Below, piece by piece: positions 30,861 to 42,260 of a stretch of DNA of 64,000 bases (position 1 is its first letter; each line of letters opens with the position of its first letter). The DNA is from Brachypterus glaber. Lineage: Eukaryota > Arthropoda > Insecta > Coleoptera > Kateretidae. The position numbers were made by a program, and so were the translations under genes. The stretch is from positions 69,204,095 to 69,268,094 of the forward strand of contig OY294044.1 of the NCBI GenBank assembly GCA_958510825.1, in the 5' to 3' direction. Below the pieces are notes generated by a model. It saw only the letters and a program-made list of their open reading frames with translations. It was not told the origin of the DNA and did no database searches.

Positions 30861-32030
30861 TGAGTTAGAAAAAAAATGAAAATTTTCGAAAAAAAAAACA
30901 AAAATGTCACTAGTATTAAAAACGAATACAAAACAAAAGTTCTAGCCTTTGTGAACAGATGGCTTCTTTAATAAACAGTTTGCTGAGTGCAACAATTTTA
31001 GTACTGAATACATATTATTACCTAATATGTTTAACTGTATAATATAAAATTAAATTAGTGTTAAAATAAATAAGGTAAATATAAATAGTTTTTATTGCTT
31101 ATATTGGCTACTCTGATTACTTTGTCTTTCTTACGTTGGCTAAACGGTTAAAAACTGTTAGAAAGAGTTAGCACTGTAGAACTAATTTTGACTGTCAGTT
31201 AAAGCGTGGCCTTTGAATGGGACGGGTGTATCTTTCTTGGCACATTCCAGTGCAGCGAATTTGCCATCTTTTATGATGTGCCTTGTGTATTTTTGTTTTA
31301 CCATCTTCTATGATATGCCTAGAGTATTTTTATATTAATGTATTATGTACAAGTTAAAGTGAACCATATATCGTGTGAACTGTTGAATTTTAAGTTAATA
31401 ATAATGGACGTTTGAAGATAATTTTTTTTTTGTTTTTAATGATAACTTTTTATATTAGCGTGGAAATTACTACAGTAGTAATTTATCAGTGATAGTGCGC
31501 AAGTCAGGATACATATCCGATTAGTACTTGCGCACTGGAAACCTCATGATTATATACAGAAACCCTGGTTAATTATTCGGAAGAAAAAGACCAAATGAAC
31601 AGAGAGGGAGAAAAAAAAATTGACTGTCTTTGTCGTCAAGAAACTATCCTATTGAAATAATAGCTGATAGTGTAATACACTTGATGCATCTACAAAAAGA
31701 AGAAGAAAAAGAAAAACTAAAGCTTCCTGTTCGCATAATTCATTCCTAATACAAATATAATTTAAAATATCAATATAATTTATGTTTATTATCTCGATAC
31801 GTATCTCTATATGATCTGTAGTATACTCATTTATAAATGAAATAACTACTATAATGATTAATGGATATAACCAACAATAAATTGTTAATTATATTAATTA
31901 CCATTTAAAATAATTAAATTTATAATTATAATTACATTTAAACTATTTTTTTTTAAATTATAGCTCCATGAATTAATGTTGGTCCCCAGTGCATTGCGGG
32001 TCAACATAATATGTTGGGCATATTATGCCC
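30861..32030. other. AT-rich stretch; one small duplication
   Basis: 31,259-31,334 contains two units of about 48 bp: TTGCCATCTTTTATGATGTG and TTACCATCTTCTATGATATG. Near 31,690 is a purine run AAGAAGAAGAAAAAGAAAAA. No gene. Confidence 0.5.
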
Positions 32031-32044
32031 ATGGGTATATGCTA

Positions 32045-32115
32045 ATTACGTGGGAGCCTCCAACACATACAATAAAGATTGAATTGGTTAAATCAATCAA
32101 TCAATAAAAAATGAA
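32045..32115 (+). mobile_element. Possible retroposon 3' end with (AATC)n tail
   Basis: ACAATAAAGATTGAATTGG is followed by about four AATC units (32,093-32,108). An AATAAA signal plus a short-repeat tail suggests a LINE or SINE 3' terminus; no body was recognised. Confidence 0.35.
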
Positions 32116-32372
32116 AAACCGACTACGGTACCCCACCCTGTTGCAGGGGTAAAAAACTAAAAAATAGACAAAACAGAAGTAACGAAGATATGCAATGCTC
32201 CACATTTACAGTGGTTAGTATTGCATTTTCCCAAATAATTTTAAGGTCAAATTCGGGTTCTGCGCCTTTAAATTAATAAGAAAAACATGTTTTGCTCTCG
32301 GGAAAAAAGTGTGCGGTGTTTTATTTTATTTATTTATTTTTTACAAACTAAGGAAAATATATATATTTTTAC

Positions 32373-32440
32373 ATATAGATAGATAGAAATTTATTGACCA
32401 ACGCCAATGGGCAATGGACCGAAGTCCTTCTGCCCAAATA
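32373..32440 (-). mobile_element. LINE 3' terminus fragment
   Basis: On minus: GGGCAGAAGGACTTCGGTCC, then CATTGGCGTTGGTCAATAAA and TTTCTATCTATCTAT. The hairpin-like GGCC text, AATAAA and a tetranucleotide tail are usual for CR1/L2-type 3' ends. A 76-codon plus frame over it is not supported. Confidence 0.5.
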
Positions 32441-32574
32441 AATATATATGTTTGTATAATCTACAAATTAAGTCCTATAAAGTTTTTATACAAATTTGAC
32501 CGTTTTACCACAATAAAGCAAATAAGTGAACTCCAACTACTTTCTGTGCCAAAAGGACCTTTGCATATTGATTT

Positions 32575-34318
32575 TCAAATTTCTCGTATTTTTTTTTTAA
32601 GATACCCCAAATTTACAAAATCCTGTTTTTTTCTTAGTTATTAGTTATAAAAATTTACTTACAGCAGGGCAAAAAAAAAGTTGAGATTTGTTGCCTTGTG
32701 ATGTTTAAAATTCATAATAAAATACTGCTGCCAACAAAAGAGTACTTCCCATGTAGACATAGTTTCATTAAAATTAAAAATCATGTTAAAAAAACATTAA
32801 AAACATTTTTTTGTTTCTTTTTTCGAAAAACGAAAAATTAAAAAAATTTTATTTTTAATTTTTTAAAAAGTTTAAGGGAAATATTATTGCATTTTATGTT
32901 ATTCGAAAAAAGTTTTATCGTTCGGTTTCTCCGAAAAATTTGGCACTAGATTGGTGAATAAAGCATAAAGCATATTTCGCGTTTTTTGCGGTGATAGAGC
33001 TTTCTTGCATTTTTACGAAACTTAAAATTGTAAAAATGTTTTAAAACTAAAATAGAGGAAATACGCCTAATTTGGGACGGTTTCCCAATTTCGGATAGTA
33101 GTGTATCTAAGATGTTTCTAATCTATAAAGCAGAAAGTTGCCTAATTTCGGATAGTGATACTAAGATATCCGAAATTGGGAATCTAATATTATGGCTCTT
33201 ATAGTATTTCATAAAAAACTGCCTAATAATTAATGAACTTCTTAAATGTAAAGGAATAACAAGAAACGCAAAGCAATGGGATCCAGATCTACTCTTGAAA
33301 AAAAAATTTGCGTATGTCCAAAATTAGGATCCCTTTTTTAAATGCACCAAAAAGGGCAAAGTTTTTTTAACCGTGTTTTTTGTAAAAAAAGACTAATAAA
33401 AATGTTTTCATAATAAATCATGATTCTTTATAAAAAATTGTGTTTGGACTTTTTCAAATTTCTCGTATTTTTTGTTTAAGATACCCCAAATTTTTAAAAT
33501 CCTGTTTTTTTCTTAGTTATTAGTTATAAAAATTTACTTACAGCAGGGCAAAAAAAAGTTGAGATTTGTTGCCTTGTGATGTTTAAAATTCATAATAAAA
33601 TACTGCTGCCAACAAAAGAGTACTTCCCATGTAGACATAGACATTAAAATTAAAAATCATGTTAAAAAAACATTAAACACAAATTTTTTGTTTCTTTTTT
33701 CGAAAAACGAAAAATTAAAAAAATAGTTTTTTTTATTTTTTAAAACGTTTAAGGGAAATATTATTGCATTTTATGTTATTCGAAAAAAGTTTTATCGTTC
33801 GGTTTCTCCGAAAAATTTGGCACTAGATTGGTGAATAAAGCATAAAGCATATTTCGCGTTTTTTGCGGCGATAGAGCTTTCTTGCATTTTTACGAAACTT
33901 AAAATTGTAAAAATGTTTTAAAACTAAAATAGAGGAAATACGCCTAATTTGGGACGATTTCCCAATTTCGGATAGTAGTGTATCTAAGATGTTTCTAATC
34001 TATAAAGCAGAAAGTTGCCTAATTTCGGATAGTGATACTAAGATATCCGAAATTGGGAATCTAATATTATGACTCTTATAGTATTTCATAAAAAACTGCC
34101 TAATAATTAAAGAACTTCTTAAATGTAAAGGAATAACAAGAAACGCAAAGCAATGGGATCCAGATCTACTCTTGAAAAAAAATTTTGCGTATGTCCAAAA
34201 TTAGGATCCCTTTTTTAAATGCACCAAAAAGGGCAAAGTTTTTTTAACCGTGTTTTTTGTAAAAAAAAGACTAATAAAAATGTTTTCATAATATATTTAT
34301 AAAAAATTGTGTTATTAT
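32575..34318 (+). repeat. 879-bp tandem segmental duplication
   Basis: Unit 1 about 32,575-33,450 and unit 2 about 33,454-34,318 are nearly identical with an offset of 878-879 bp. They differ by a few substitutions and small indels in A/T runs. Each unit contains the GCAGCAGTATTTTA module (inverted), the TTTTGCGGxGATAGAGC core of the 12.7-kb array, and CCCAATTTCGGATAGT with its complement ATCCGAAATTGGGAA (33,088/33,168 and 33,961/34,046). High identity implies a recent event. No gene. Confidence 0.95.
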
Positions 34319-35571
34319 ATAAAATATATCAAAAAGTAATACCGCCTATTAAATATTGGGTAAATTGTAAATGGTTCCCGAAATTAGGCGACTTTCCTCT
34401 AGACAATCAAAATTATAAAAAAATTTAATACATACATACCTATGTATTGTTGTTTTTGTCACTTTTAAATATATTTTGCTTATTATTGGAGGTTTATTCG
34501 AGTGTTTTTGTTTATTTTCGAAAAAAACATCCAAAAGAAATTTTGATACAAGGCCTACTCAGGGCTAGCTAGTGTCAGCTCTTAGGGTGTCAACATCCAC
34601 ATGCCATGCATATTTTTAAGTTATTAATAAAAATCAGGAGTTATTTTAATGTGCATTTGGATAAAAAATGTGCAGTTGGAAATTTTGATTAGTTACGCAA
34701 AACATTTATCAAACAATATTAAAAAAATGTTAGGGGCTTTCTTCATAAATTATAAATTTTGGAGCTTTTGGCTGCATGTTTAAAGCGTCCTACGTAGCCA
34801 GTTATTTTTAAGATGGGGTAGGATGGGCGTCACCAGCTGTAATAACTGTCATGGCTGTCTGCAGCTTACCTAATATTGGCAGTAAATTAAAGATATTAAT
34901 TGCAAAAATCACAATTTTTTTTTTGTAATTAGGTACTTAGGTAAATAGTATAATTGACACACAATAAGTTTTTGTATGCAAATTGTAATACGCCTTCGAA
35001 GATTTCATATGCAAATTTTGATACGCATACGAATCCATTAATATCTGTAATTAAAAATTTAAAATCCGATAGTTTCAAAGATAGAAACTCCCTATTTAAA
35101 TGAAGCCAAATTGCGCGATTAATCATACACTGTACCACACAATTATTGCTTTAAGCCGACCGAATCAAATTATTCCGTGTCTGTGATTCATTAACCTACT
35201 GTAAATATCAATCCCTATGAACAGCAAGACAATTTAACAATAATTTATTACTAATAAGTAAAAATGGCAACATGTCATTCTTTGTTACATTCTCCATTTA
35301 TCGAATTGCGAAAATCAAAATTATTGAGATGCATAATTTAAGGTAAAATATACCTCTCTAAAAAAAGCTTCTGGTTTGGCGCCCCTATTTGAAGAAAAAA
35401 AGTTTTGTAACCTACAAAATTTTAATGACTAAAAAAAAGGTCCTCACCGAAAAAAAGCTTAAAAACCTTAAAAAGCTTTTCCACCTCGCTACCCAGTTCT
35501 ACCCCACCTCCCTCTATACCAACCCAAGTCGGTAGCTTGCTAAGATGAAAGAATCAGCACAGTTGCTTATA
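34319..35571. other. Mostly AT-rich, no gene
   Basis: TTCCCGAAATTAGGCGAC at 34,375 echoes the duplicated region. Two short minus frames (34,349-34,534 and 34,929-35,138) have no recognisable domain. A pyrimidine-rich patch lies at 35,485-35,525. Confidence 0.45.
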
Positions 35572-35813
35572 CAGGTGATTTAGAAATAAGGTAAAAAATT
35601 TTAAAGGGTGATTCTAGGTACGGCATGTGCATAAAATTGTTACTGTAGTTCATAGGGATCCAGAGATATTAAATAAAAACTACTTTTCAGATGTACCCTT
35701 AGAAGGGTAGTAGCTCCCTTAGGGCTAATTTCAGGACCAATTATACAGGAACTTTTTTTTCATATTTTTGAATCACCTCTGAAAATTTTGTACCTTATTT
35801 CTGAATCTTCCAG
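35572..35813. mobile_element. 242-bp MITE (CAGGGTG family, short form)
   Basis: Terminal repeats CAGGTGATTTAGAAATAAGG and the near complement CCTTATTTCTGAATCTTCCAG, with TA on both sides. The middle contains GTAGTAGCTCCCTTAGGGC, TTTCAGGACCAA and GGAACTTTTTTTTC, the same order as the arms at 24.3, 46.0, 54.9 and 59.7 kb. Confidence 0.88.
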
Positions 35814-35930
35814 TATATTATTATTTTCTCGCCTCACAGAGCATCAATTTTAAAGTATAGGACACCGTCTTAAAGTATTTTTTTACTAAATTAAATTATA
35901 TAGAATCTATAATTTATTTGAGGCGTATAT
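35814..35930. other. Short AT-rich spacer
   Basis: Nothing recognised between the MITE and the following foldback. Confidence 0.5.
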
Positions 35931-36850
35931 AAATTTATTGTATTATTAATTTGAGCCATTTCGCCTCAATGATTATTTATATCGATAAAAAATCCAAAAC
36001 AGAAAATAAAATTAAAATGTTCTTATCACATGCACCTATTTCTAGATGGACTGTTAAGGTATTGCGTTTAAAATAATACTAATCTGCTATATCTTCTTGA
36101 TAAATCGTTAAAATAATTAAAAAAGAATGAAAAACTGAATAAAAGTTAACTTCTTCAAAATATGACAAATTTCAAAATATGTCATTTCGAGGTAATTGAA
36201 ACAAAGACACCCGTAACAATAAAAATTAATTTGGAAAAGGCGTTTTTGTTGAAAACCTGTAGAGAAGTTAATTTGGAAAAAAAACTTTTTTATTGAAAAG
36301 AGGGCAAAGTTAAGTTACCGCGTAATACTTCATCATTAAATATGGGTGTCCAAATATTAGATAAAGATGAAGAGCATTCGCTAATACAGTTATCTCTGCA
36401 TAATTTTATGAAAATTGGTTCTTTTAGCTTTCGTATTTCTGTGATAGGCTCTTTAGTTATAATTTTTGTATTATCAAATAAAAAATGGTGACAATTATTA
36501 AATTAGTGATCAACTAATTTTGAAGAAAATATTTTCTTTTTTGACAGTTAATTTGGTGTTCTGTCAGAGGACAGATAAAGGCCTACCAGATTCACCGCCA
36601 TAAAATTTCCCGCATTGACAGGGAATGCAATAAACGCTGTTTTTATAATTTATATTTGCATTAAAATAAAAAAAAATTTTTAACAGATTACTTCTCTACA
36701 CGTTTTCAACAAAAACGCATTTTTCAAATTAATTTCTCTACGCCTTTTTAATGTTTTGGTGTCTTTGTTTCAATTCTCTCGAAATGACATATTTTGACAT
36801 TTGTCATATTTCGAATGATAAAACCAAATATTGCACAAATTCTTTCAAAA

Positions 36851-36905
36851 ACTAATAATTGTCTTTGAAAACGGGATCAGATTAGATCCCGAAACGTTAG
36901 AAGTT
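36851..36905 (+). ncRNA. Degenerate hammerhead-like hairpin (tentative)
   Basis: UUUGAAAAC is followed by the stem GGGAUC-AGAUUA-GAUCCC and then GAAACGUUAG. Stem plus GAAA resembles helix II and the 3' core of a hammerhead, but CUGANGA is degenerate (UUGAAAA) with an extra C, and no helix III or cleavage triplet can be drawn convincingly. It could be a decayed ribozyme or an unrelated hairpin. Confidence 0.3.
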
Positions 36906-37084
36906 AACTTTTATTCAATTTTTCGTTTATTTTAATTATTTTAACGATTTCTCAAGAATTTTATTAAAAATTATTTATTTAGGCAAAAATTTGAAACTTT
37001 GGTGAGGTATTGACTAATAATATTTTTTAGGTAAAGAAGATATAGCAAGCAGATAAGTATTATTTTAAACGCAATACCTTACCA

Positions 37085-37106
37085 GCGCATCTAGAAATAG
37101 GTGCGC
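37085..37106 (+). ncRNA. GAAA-tetraloop hairpin (right arm)
   Basis: GCGCAUCUA-GAAA-UAGGUGCGC gives a 9-bp stem (one U-G pair). The left arm holds the 6-bp version at 36,033-36,048 (-). The array units have CAUCUA-GAAA-UAGAUG. Loop and stem are kept while one stem base changes from A to G with pairing preserved as U-G. Confidence 0.55.
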
Positions 37107-37206
37107 CCGATAAAAACATTTTAATTTTATTTTCTGTTTTAGATTTTTTATCGATATAAATAATCATTGAGGCGAAATGGCTCAAATTAATAATACTATA
37201 AATTAA

Positions 37207-39455
37207 ATTATCTTTTATTTTATAAGAAGAATTAAAAGCAAAATAATTAAATTTACTATTTGCGTGGAATAGCCCATAAGCTATTATAAACAATTAGCAG
37301 AGTTGATTATTAATTCACTTTGAAGTGGTACATCATTCTTCAAATGCAAGGTTCAATTTTAATGCAATGTCAATATTTTAATATTATTTCATCTTTAAAT
37401 ATTTACCTATTTTTAAACATTTTTAATTAATAATTTTGGTTACCAACGTTTACTCACAGAACTAACTAAAAAAATAATCATCTTCTCATTGCGCACGATT
37501 AGTAACAAAGTCCATTATACACACACATGCTGGCGCACTGGCTTCATAATTAGTTAGTTTTCTTAATTAGTTTAGTTAATTCAAAGCATAAACGTAAATT
37601 AAGTATAACACTGATCTACAAAAATAGATTTTTTTATTTTCCTTATAGTTAATTCTGGCTATATTTGATGTGCTGATTGCGGAAGTCCATTTCGTAAATA
37701 GTGAGAAGGTGCACTTTTTTGTCGATTTAAAATTGGCCCTAAATATGGGCTACCCCCAAAAATGTGTAATAAATATGTGAATGTGAAATAGCAATCAATC
37801 TTATTGGAAGTAATAAGTTAAAAGTATAAAAGTTATATCTAAAATGAAATAATAAATCAAATACCTCATAATGTAGAACGTGGTATATTAAACATTTTTA
37901 AAGCTTTGAAGGTACTCATCTCGTGCTGCCTCACCGCTATTATATCGCGTTCCATGTCGCCCTCGTCCTATTTTTTTCTATTCTTGGCTGATAGCTGATC
38001 TTTCCTTGACATCCTAGAAAAATTCTGGGCTTAGGTATATAGTTCTATATAGCCCATAACAGAAACACAGGGGTGGCCCATATTGCAAAAATACTCGGCC
38101 TATACAAGACAAAACCTCTTTTGTTGTATGATATAACAAAAAAAGTTTTGTCTAAAATTCGTTAATTAGAAGAAAACTAATAACCTCACATCAAAGCCCG
38201 ATTATGTGGCTTGGACTTATAGAAATGGTTTTAAAAACATTGTTATTTTTCATGTAATGGAATTTATAAACTAAGCCGAAAAAGTTCTGTGACTTGCTGA
38301 AAACGACGGAAAATGAAAATACATTTTTAAACATCAACGAATGTCAACGCGGTGTGACGTCAGAGTCGCATTCTCAGATTGACACGAGTATAAATGAATG
38401 TTGTTAAACTGTGATATTACAGTGATATCAATACATATATTTCCTTACCCTATAAGCCCAGTTATAAAATATTATATGATTAAAATTTAATGATACTGTA
38501 TCAGTTAGGACAACTGAATTAAAGTGCTGTTATGACATTCTAACACCCTTTCTCAAGAAAAATAATTAATGGTTGTTAGTATTCTCAGCATTAAGTGGTG
38601 ACTTAATACTATTCAATATTAAAGGGCCCCTTTAGAAGGAGTAAATTGCACCCTAATATTTATAAGCTTCATTACCAAGAAATACAATGCTTATATCATT
38701 AATAAAGTTCAGAAAAACAAGAGCGATCAAGCAGTGCCGCAGATTAGGGAAGTCCCTCTTGTCCCACTATAAAAAGCTTTATTAAAGACGCCCCTGATTA
38801 TAGTAGAACACACCAAAAAATTGAGTTTACAATGAAAAAAAGGATCTTTTGCGGTAATGGCGTATGAAATTAGGCTAAATGCTACGTCCAAAAGCGACTT
38901 CTCTTAACATGAAAATATTATTCACTTGCCAAGATCTTTCTGATTCTTTAAGTTAAAATTCTTTGATCTTGTGTGAAATTCAAGTGGTCTTATCTCAAAA
39001 GAAAATTTCTTGGGCAAAAGTATTTAAAATTATTTAATTTTTAACAATCTTAAAACAAGATAAATTATTTTGCCTTAAATGCGCCAGGTCCAAGAGAATT
39101 TTAATAATATTTCAAAACAGACACTTTTCTTCGGACGAGATAAATACTTTTGTTTGAAGATACACATCTTTTAAGCTAAAAGAATAACTGCCAAGAGAGA
39201 ATTTTACACTCGCTTTACACTCACACTGGTTTATGGAGTGTAATTATCATGGCGGTTAAAAAAGTGGTAAATTTATCATACAAATCATCGCTGCCAATTT
39301 ACCATTCGTAATGATTGTCCGGACTATAGATATTCTGAAACCGTTGGATACAAGGGAATCCATATTAGAGAGTTTGTACTGTATATATTTTAAGATATCC
39401 ACTGAACGATAGGTGTACGTATAATAAATTAAAAATTTGATATAGGGGAGACTGT
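37207..39455. other. AT-rich stretch, no gene
   Basis: One strong hairpin at 38,117-38,163 (AGACAAAACCTCTTTTGTT and AACAAAAAAAGTTTTGTCT). 37,900-38,030 is slightly GC-richer, unrecognised. A copy of the AATATTAAAGGGCCCC motif lies at 38,615. A minus frame of 76 codons at 39,256-39,486 is unsupported. Confidence 0.45.
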
Positions 39456-39529
39456 TGTATCTTGATAATAATGTACCTTGGATCACCCTTCAGTTTCTTG
39501 ACAGTTGCTGACAATGATTATTCAGTAAA

Positions 39530-39874
39530 GTGGCCTCTCTGGGGGACTGTCGTCTGGACATCGGGGTGAGGGGTGGATGTCCACAGGGCAGTTGTCTTTC
39601 ACCTCACTTATGGTGTCTAGTTATGGACAGTCTCCTAGAGAGGCTGACGGCCGCTGGGCTATACGCACAAGCATTTGCAGATGATGGCACGGTCCTAGTC
39701 AGTGGAAGGTTCTTGGGCACGGTCTGTGAAAGAAACCAGACAGCCTGCAGGATAATAGAAGAGTAGTGTGAGGAAAAAGGCTTATCAGTCAACCCAACAA
39801 AGACTGAGCTTATCCTCTTTACCAATAGGAGAAAGATAGAGAACTTTAGGGCCCCCCAAATGTATGGAAACCGC
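39530..39874 (+). pseudogene. LINE reverse transcriptase fragment (palm)
   Basis: Frame 2. GCPQGSCLSPHLW (about 39,573-39,611) and YAQAFADDGTVLVSG (about 39,662-39,706) are RT motifs, FADD carrying two catalytic aspartates. A TAG stop at 39,764-39,766 lies where W is usual (EE-stop-CEEKGLSVNPTKTEL), probably a single-base change. The frame continues to RAPQMYGNRL and is then lost to a frameshift near 39,874. Confidence 0.9.
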
Positions 39875-39876
39875 TT

Positions 39877-40578
39877 GTGCTCTCACAAGAGGTCAAGTAC
39901 TTGGGAGTAACCCTAGACAGTAAACCCAACTGGAAGGCGCATGTAGACAAAGTCATTGACAAGTCGATTGCGACCTTCTGGCACTTGCGTCGGGCAGTGG
40001 GAAAAAGCTGGGGCATGACCTCACAGATACTATTATGGATCTATACCGCCGTCATTAGACCCAGAGTCCAATATGGCTCGGTGGTATGGTGGCCAAGCGT
40101 CAGCAAAACCACAGTAGCTCGGAGTCTGAGTAAGATCCAAAGACTAGCGTGTCTCGGGATCACCGGCGCAATCAGGACGACTCCCACATCAGCACTGGAA
40201 GTTCTACTGGGGCTGCCAACGCTTCCGTCCTGGATAAGGAGGGAGGAAATGGCTAGCTACCTTAGAATGAGAGATGTTGGATGCTGGCTGGGTGAAGGGG
40301 CAGTCTACGGACATACAAAAATCGCCGATGTTGCCAGAGTAGAGTTACCTATCAGCAGCATCAAGGTGATAGAGGCGGAAGACCGATTAAGGTTTGACAG
40401 AGCATTCTCTCTCACTATACCAACAAAACACGAGTGGGAGAACAAGGAAGTTAATTTTGCCGAAAACGCAACAGTGTGCTATACAGACGGCTCCGGGATG
40501 GAAAGCACGCAAAGCTCGGGCGCAGGCTTCTTTGTACAAGACACGGGGGTTCAAAAGAGCTATTCGCTCGGCAGGTAA
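39877..40578 (+). pseudogene. LINE RT thumb/connection and start of RNase H
   Basis: Frame 1, 233 codons open. EVKYLGVTLDSKPNWKAHVD and WIYTAVIRPRVQYGSVVWW are typical of the region after the RT core. GITGAIRTTPTSALEVLLG follows. CYTDGSGMES (D at 40,486-40,488) is the first catalytic aspartate of RNase H. It ends at TAA 40,576-40,578 in the same frame as the next piece, so this stop is a point lesion. Confidence 0.92.
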
Positions 40579-41322
40579 CCCACGGTATTCCAAGCGGAAG
40601 TCTTTGCGATACAGGAAGCGGTAAGATGCGAAGAGGTTCTAGGGAGTAACGGATCAGATGTATACATCTGCTCCGACAGCCAAGCAGCCCTCAAGGCTCT
40701 CAGTGCACCCGGCACAAGATCCAGTCTTGTGCAGGAATGCATAGAAGCCCTGGAGGAGCTAGCGAGGAACAAAAGAGTCCACCTTGTATGGGTCCCTGGA
40801 CACAGCGGGATACCAGGCAACGAGAAGGCAGACGAACTTGCCAGGCTCGGAGCCGAAACTCCGTGCATGGGACCCGAACTCATGCTTGGTATTACAAGGA
40901 AACAAGTCACATCAGCCCTCAACACGTGGGCTGGAGAAAAACTAAGGGAAAGCTGGTCAACGGTCACGAACTGCAGACAGGCAAAGGACTTCCTTTCCGG
41001 TCCAAGCAAGTCAAAAACCGCGTGGCTACTAGGAAGAAGCCGAGCCACGATCAGCCAACTCACAGGGATCCTCACGGGTCACTGTAGACTAGGAAGGCAC
41101 CTGTTCAAGATGAAGGTCGGTAACGACCCCGTCTGTTCGGGTTGCGGGATAGACGAAGAATCGTCCTTCCATTTCCTAGGACAATGCGATCGGCTCGGCA
41201 GAATACGACAGGAGATCTTCGGAGTGGCAACTCTCCGAAGAGAGGAGTTGCGTACCCTTGCCTGGACAGATATCGCGACCAATATAAGGAGGTCCGGCAG
41301 GTTTAGGCAGGGAGTAGGGTAG
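40579..41322 (+). pseudogene. LINE RNase H remainder and C-terminal Cys/His motif
   Basis: Continues in frame 1: FQAEVFAI (E at 40,597), YICSDSQAALKAL (D at 40,675), VHLVWVPGHSGIPGNEKADE then LAR complete the D-E-D-D RNase H set. GHCRLGRHLFKM precedes CSGCGIDEESSFHFLGQC, a C-C-H-C arrangement common near LINE C-termini. Stop TAG at 41,320-41,322. Apart from the upstream stop, this part is intact, so decay is recent. Confidence 0.93.
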
Positions 41323-41405
41323 ATGTGTGGCTGGGACAGCTCGGGGCTGGCAAAAAGGGTAATTGTTATTCAGGATAACCAACCATTAATTATTATTATT
41401 ATAAT

Positions 41406-42258
41406 GATACAACAAACCAAGCTACACAATTCTGAAAAAGAGAAAAAAGAGAAAATTACAAGTGGGAGAGTGGTTGTCCATGTTCTATTGTTTTCGAGTA
41501 AAATAGAAATCACATTTTTTAGCTCAAAAAGTAACAACTTTTGGTTTTACTGTTTATTTTTTTCAAGTTGTTTTTTGTGTTTTAAATCACATTCTATCTG
41601 AATCACTGCTTATTGGTGAGTAATTTGTTATGCCATATTTCAATTTTAAACCTAACCTAGAATGTTGAGAAGGTTTCTTTAAAAAAAAACGCACCATAAT
41701 GTACCTTGGATCAAAACAACGTCTTGTACCACTGATCAATGATTATAGGTAGACTTTTCTAGCTTTAAAGTTAAACGATTTAGTTAACTAATTTTGAGTA
41801 AAATTTAATTTATATACCTTATTTTTCTATTGCCTATTAATTTTAAGTTATAAATTTCATATTGTAACTTCTTGTAAATATGTATACAAATAAAAATTAG
41901 GGTATACTTTAACACAATAAAATGAAACAATAAAATACAAATTGCTGTATAAAAATTTTGTTTTTAATACCTATTGTCTTCCTTATAGGTACATAACGTT
42001 GATGATCCAACGTACACTAGGATGTGATCAATGGTACATTACGGTCTTGTACAATTGATCACATTACAATTAAATATAAATATGTATTTTTTTCTATAAC
42101 TTTTTAATATTTAAACTCTCAAAAAATAAATAGTGTGTAGGAATAATGGCGTTATCAGGAGAGACCCTTTCCGTTGTTATATTTTAAAAAATAAAAAGTA
42201 AATTGTGATCCAAGGTACAATCATCTCAGTAAAGTTAAAAAAAAACTATTCAAATCGG
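41406..42258. other. AT-rich downstream flank of the LINE
   Basis: No coding homology. A 92-codon frame (41,323-41,601) begins in the LINE 3' UTR and runs into low-complexity sequence. It contains most of the diverged TGTACC/GATCA motifs listed above. Confidence 0.5.
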
Positions 42259-42260
42259 TA

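Larger units (their letters stand above)
35931..37206. mobile_element. 1.28-kb foldback with GAAA-tetraloop hairpins
   Basis: Left arm (35,931 to about 36,280) and right arm (about 36,690-37,206) are complementary: ATTTGAGCCATTTCGCCTCA against TGAGGCGAAATGGCTCAAAT, and AAACGCAATACCTTAC on the right. The right arm has about 85 bp (36,815-36,903) that the left lacks, including a strong hairpin CGGGATC/GATCCCG followed by AAACG. Both arms contain the CATCTA-GAAA-TAGGTG hairpin. The interior (36,280-36,690) has no coding homology. The shared hairpin relates it to the ribozyme array at 16-17.7 kb. Confidence 0.8.
39531..41405 (+). mobile_element. 5'-truncated LINE with reverse transcriptase and RNase H
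   Basis: A GC-rich island in AT-rich DNA. It encodes, in order, the second half of a reverse transcriptase, a complete RNase H domain and a C-terminal Cys/His cluster, then a short 3' UTR and an (ATT)n-like tail ending near 41,405. Such an order (RT, RNase H, CCHC-like) fits I/R1-group LINEs of insects. Truncated before the RT GCPQG motif; endonuclease and ORF1 are missing. One frameshift and two in-frame stops show it is dead. It interrupts the TGTACCTTGGATCA region. Confidence 0.93.
39460..42225. repeat. Clustered GTACCTTGGATCA motif region
   Basis: Forms of TGTACCTTGGATCA occur at 39,471 and 41,700 (+), and diverged or inverted forms at 41,727, 42,006, 42,028, 42,047 and 42,206 (for example TGTGATCCAAGGTACAATCA). 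They flank the LINE, so the LINE probably inserted into a pre-existing repeat with internal motif copies. The element's own ends were not resolved. Confidence 0.55.

Noticed and set aside
40387..41382. Several long frames on the other strand or in other frames of the LINE (for example 171 codons, 40,560-41,075 -)
   Set aside because: They overlap the RT/RNase H reading frame, which alone shows known motifs; these are shadow frames favoured by GC-rich sequence.
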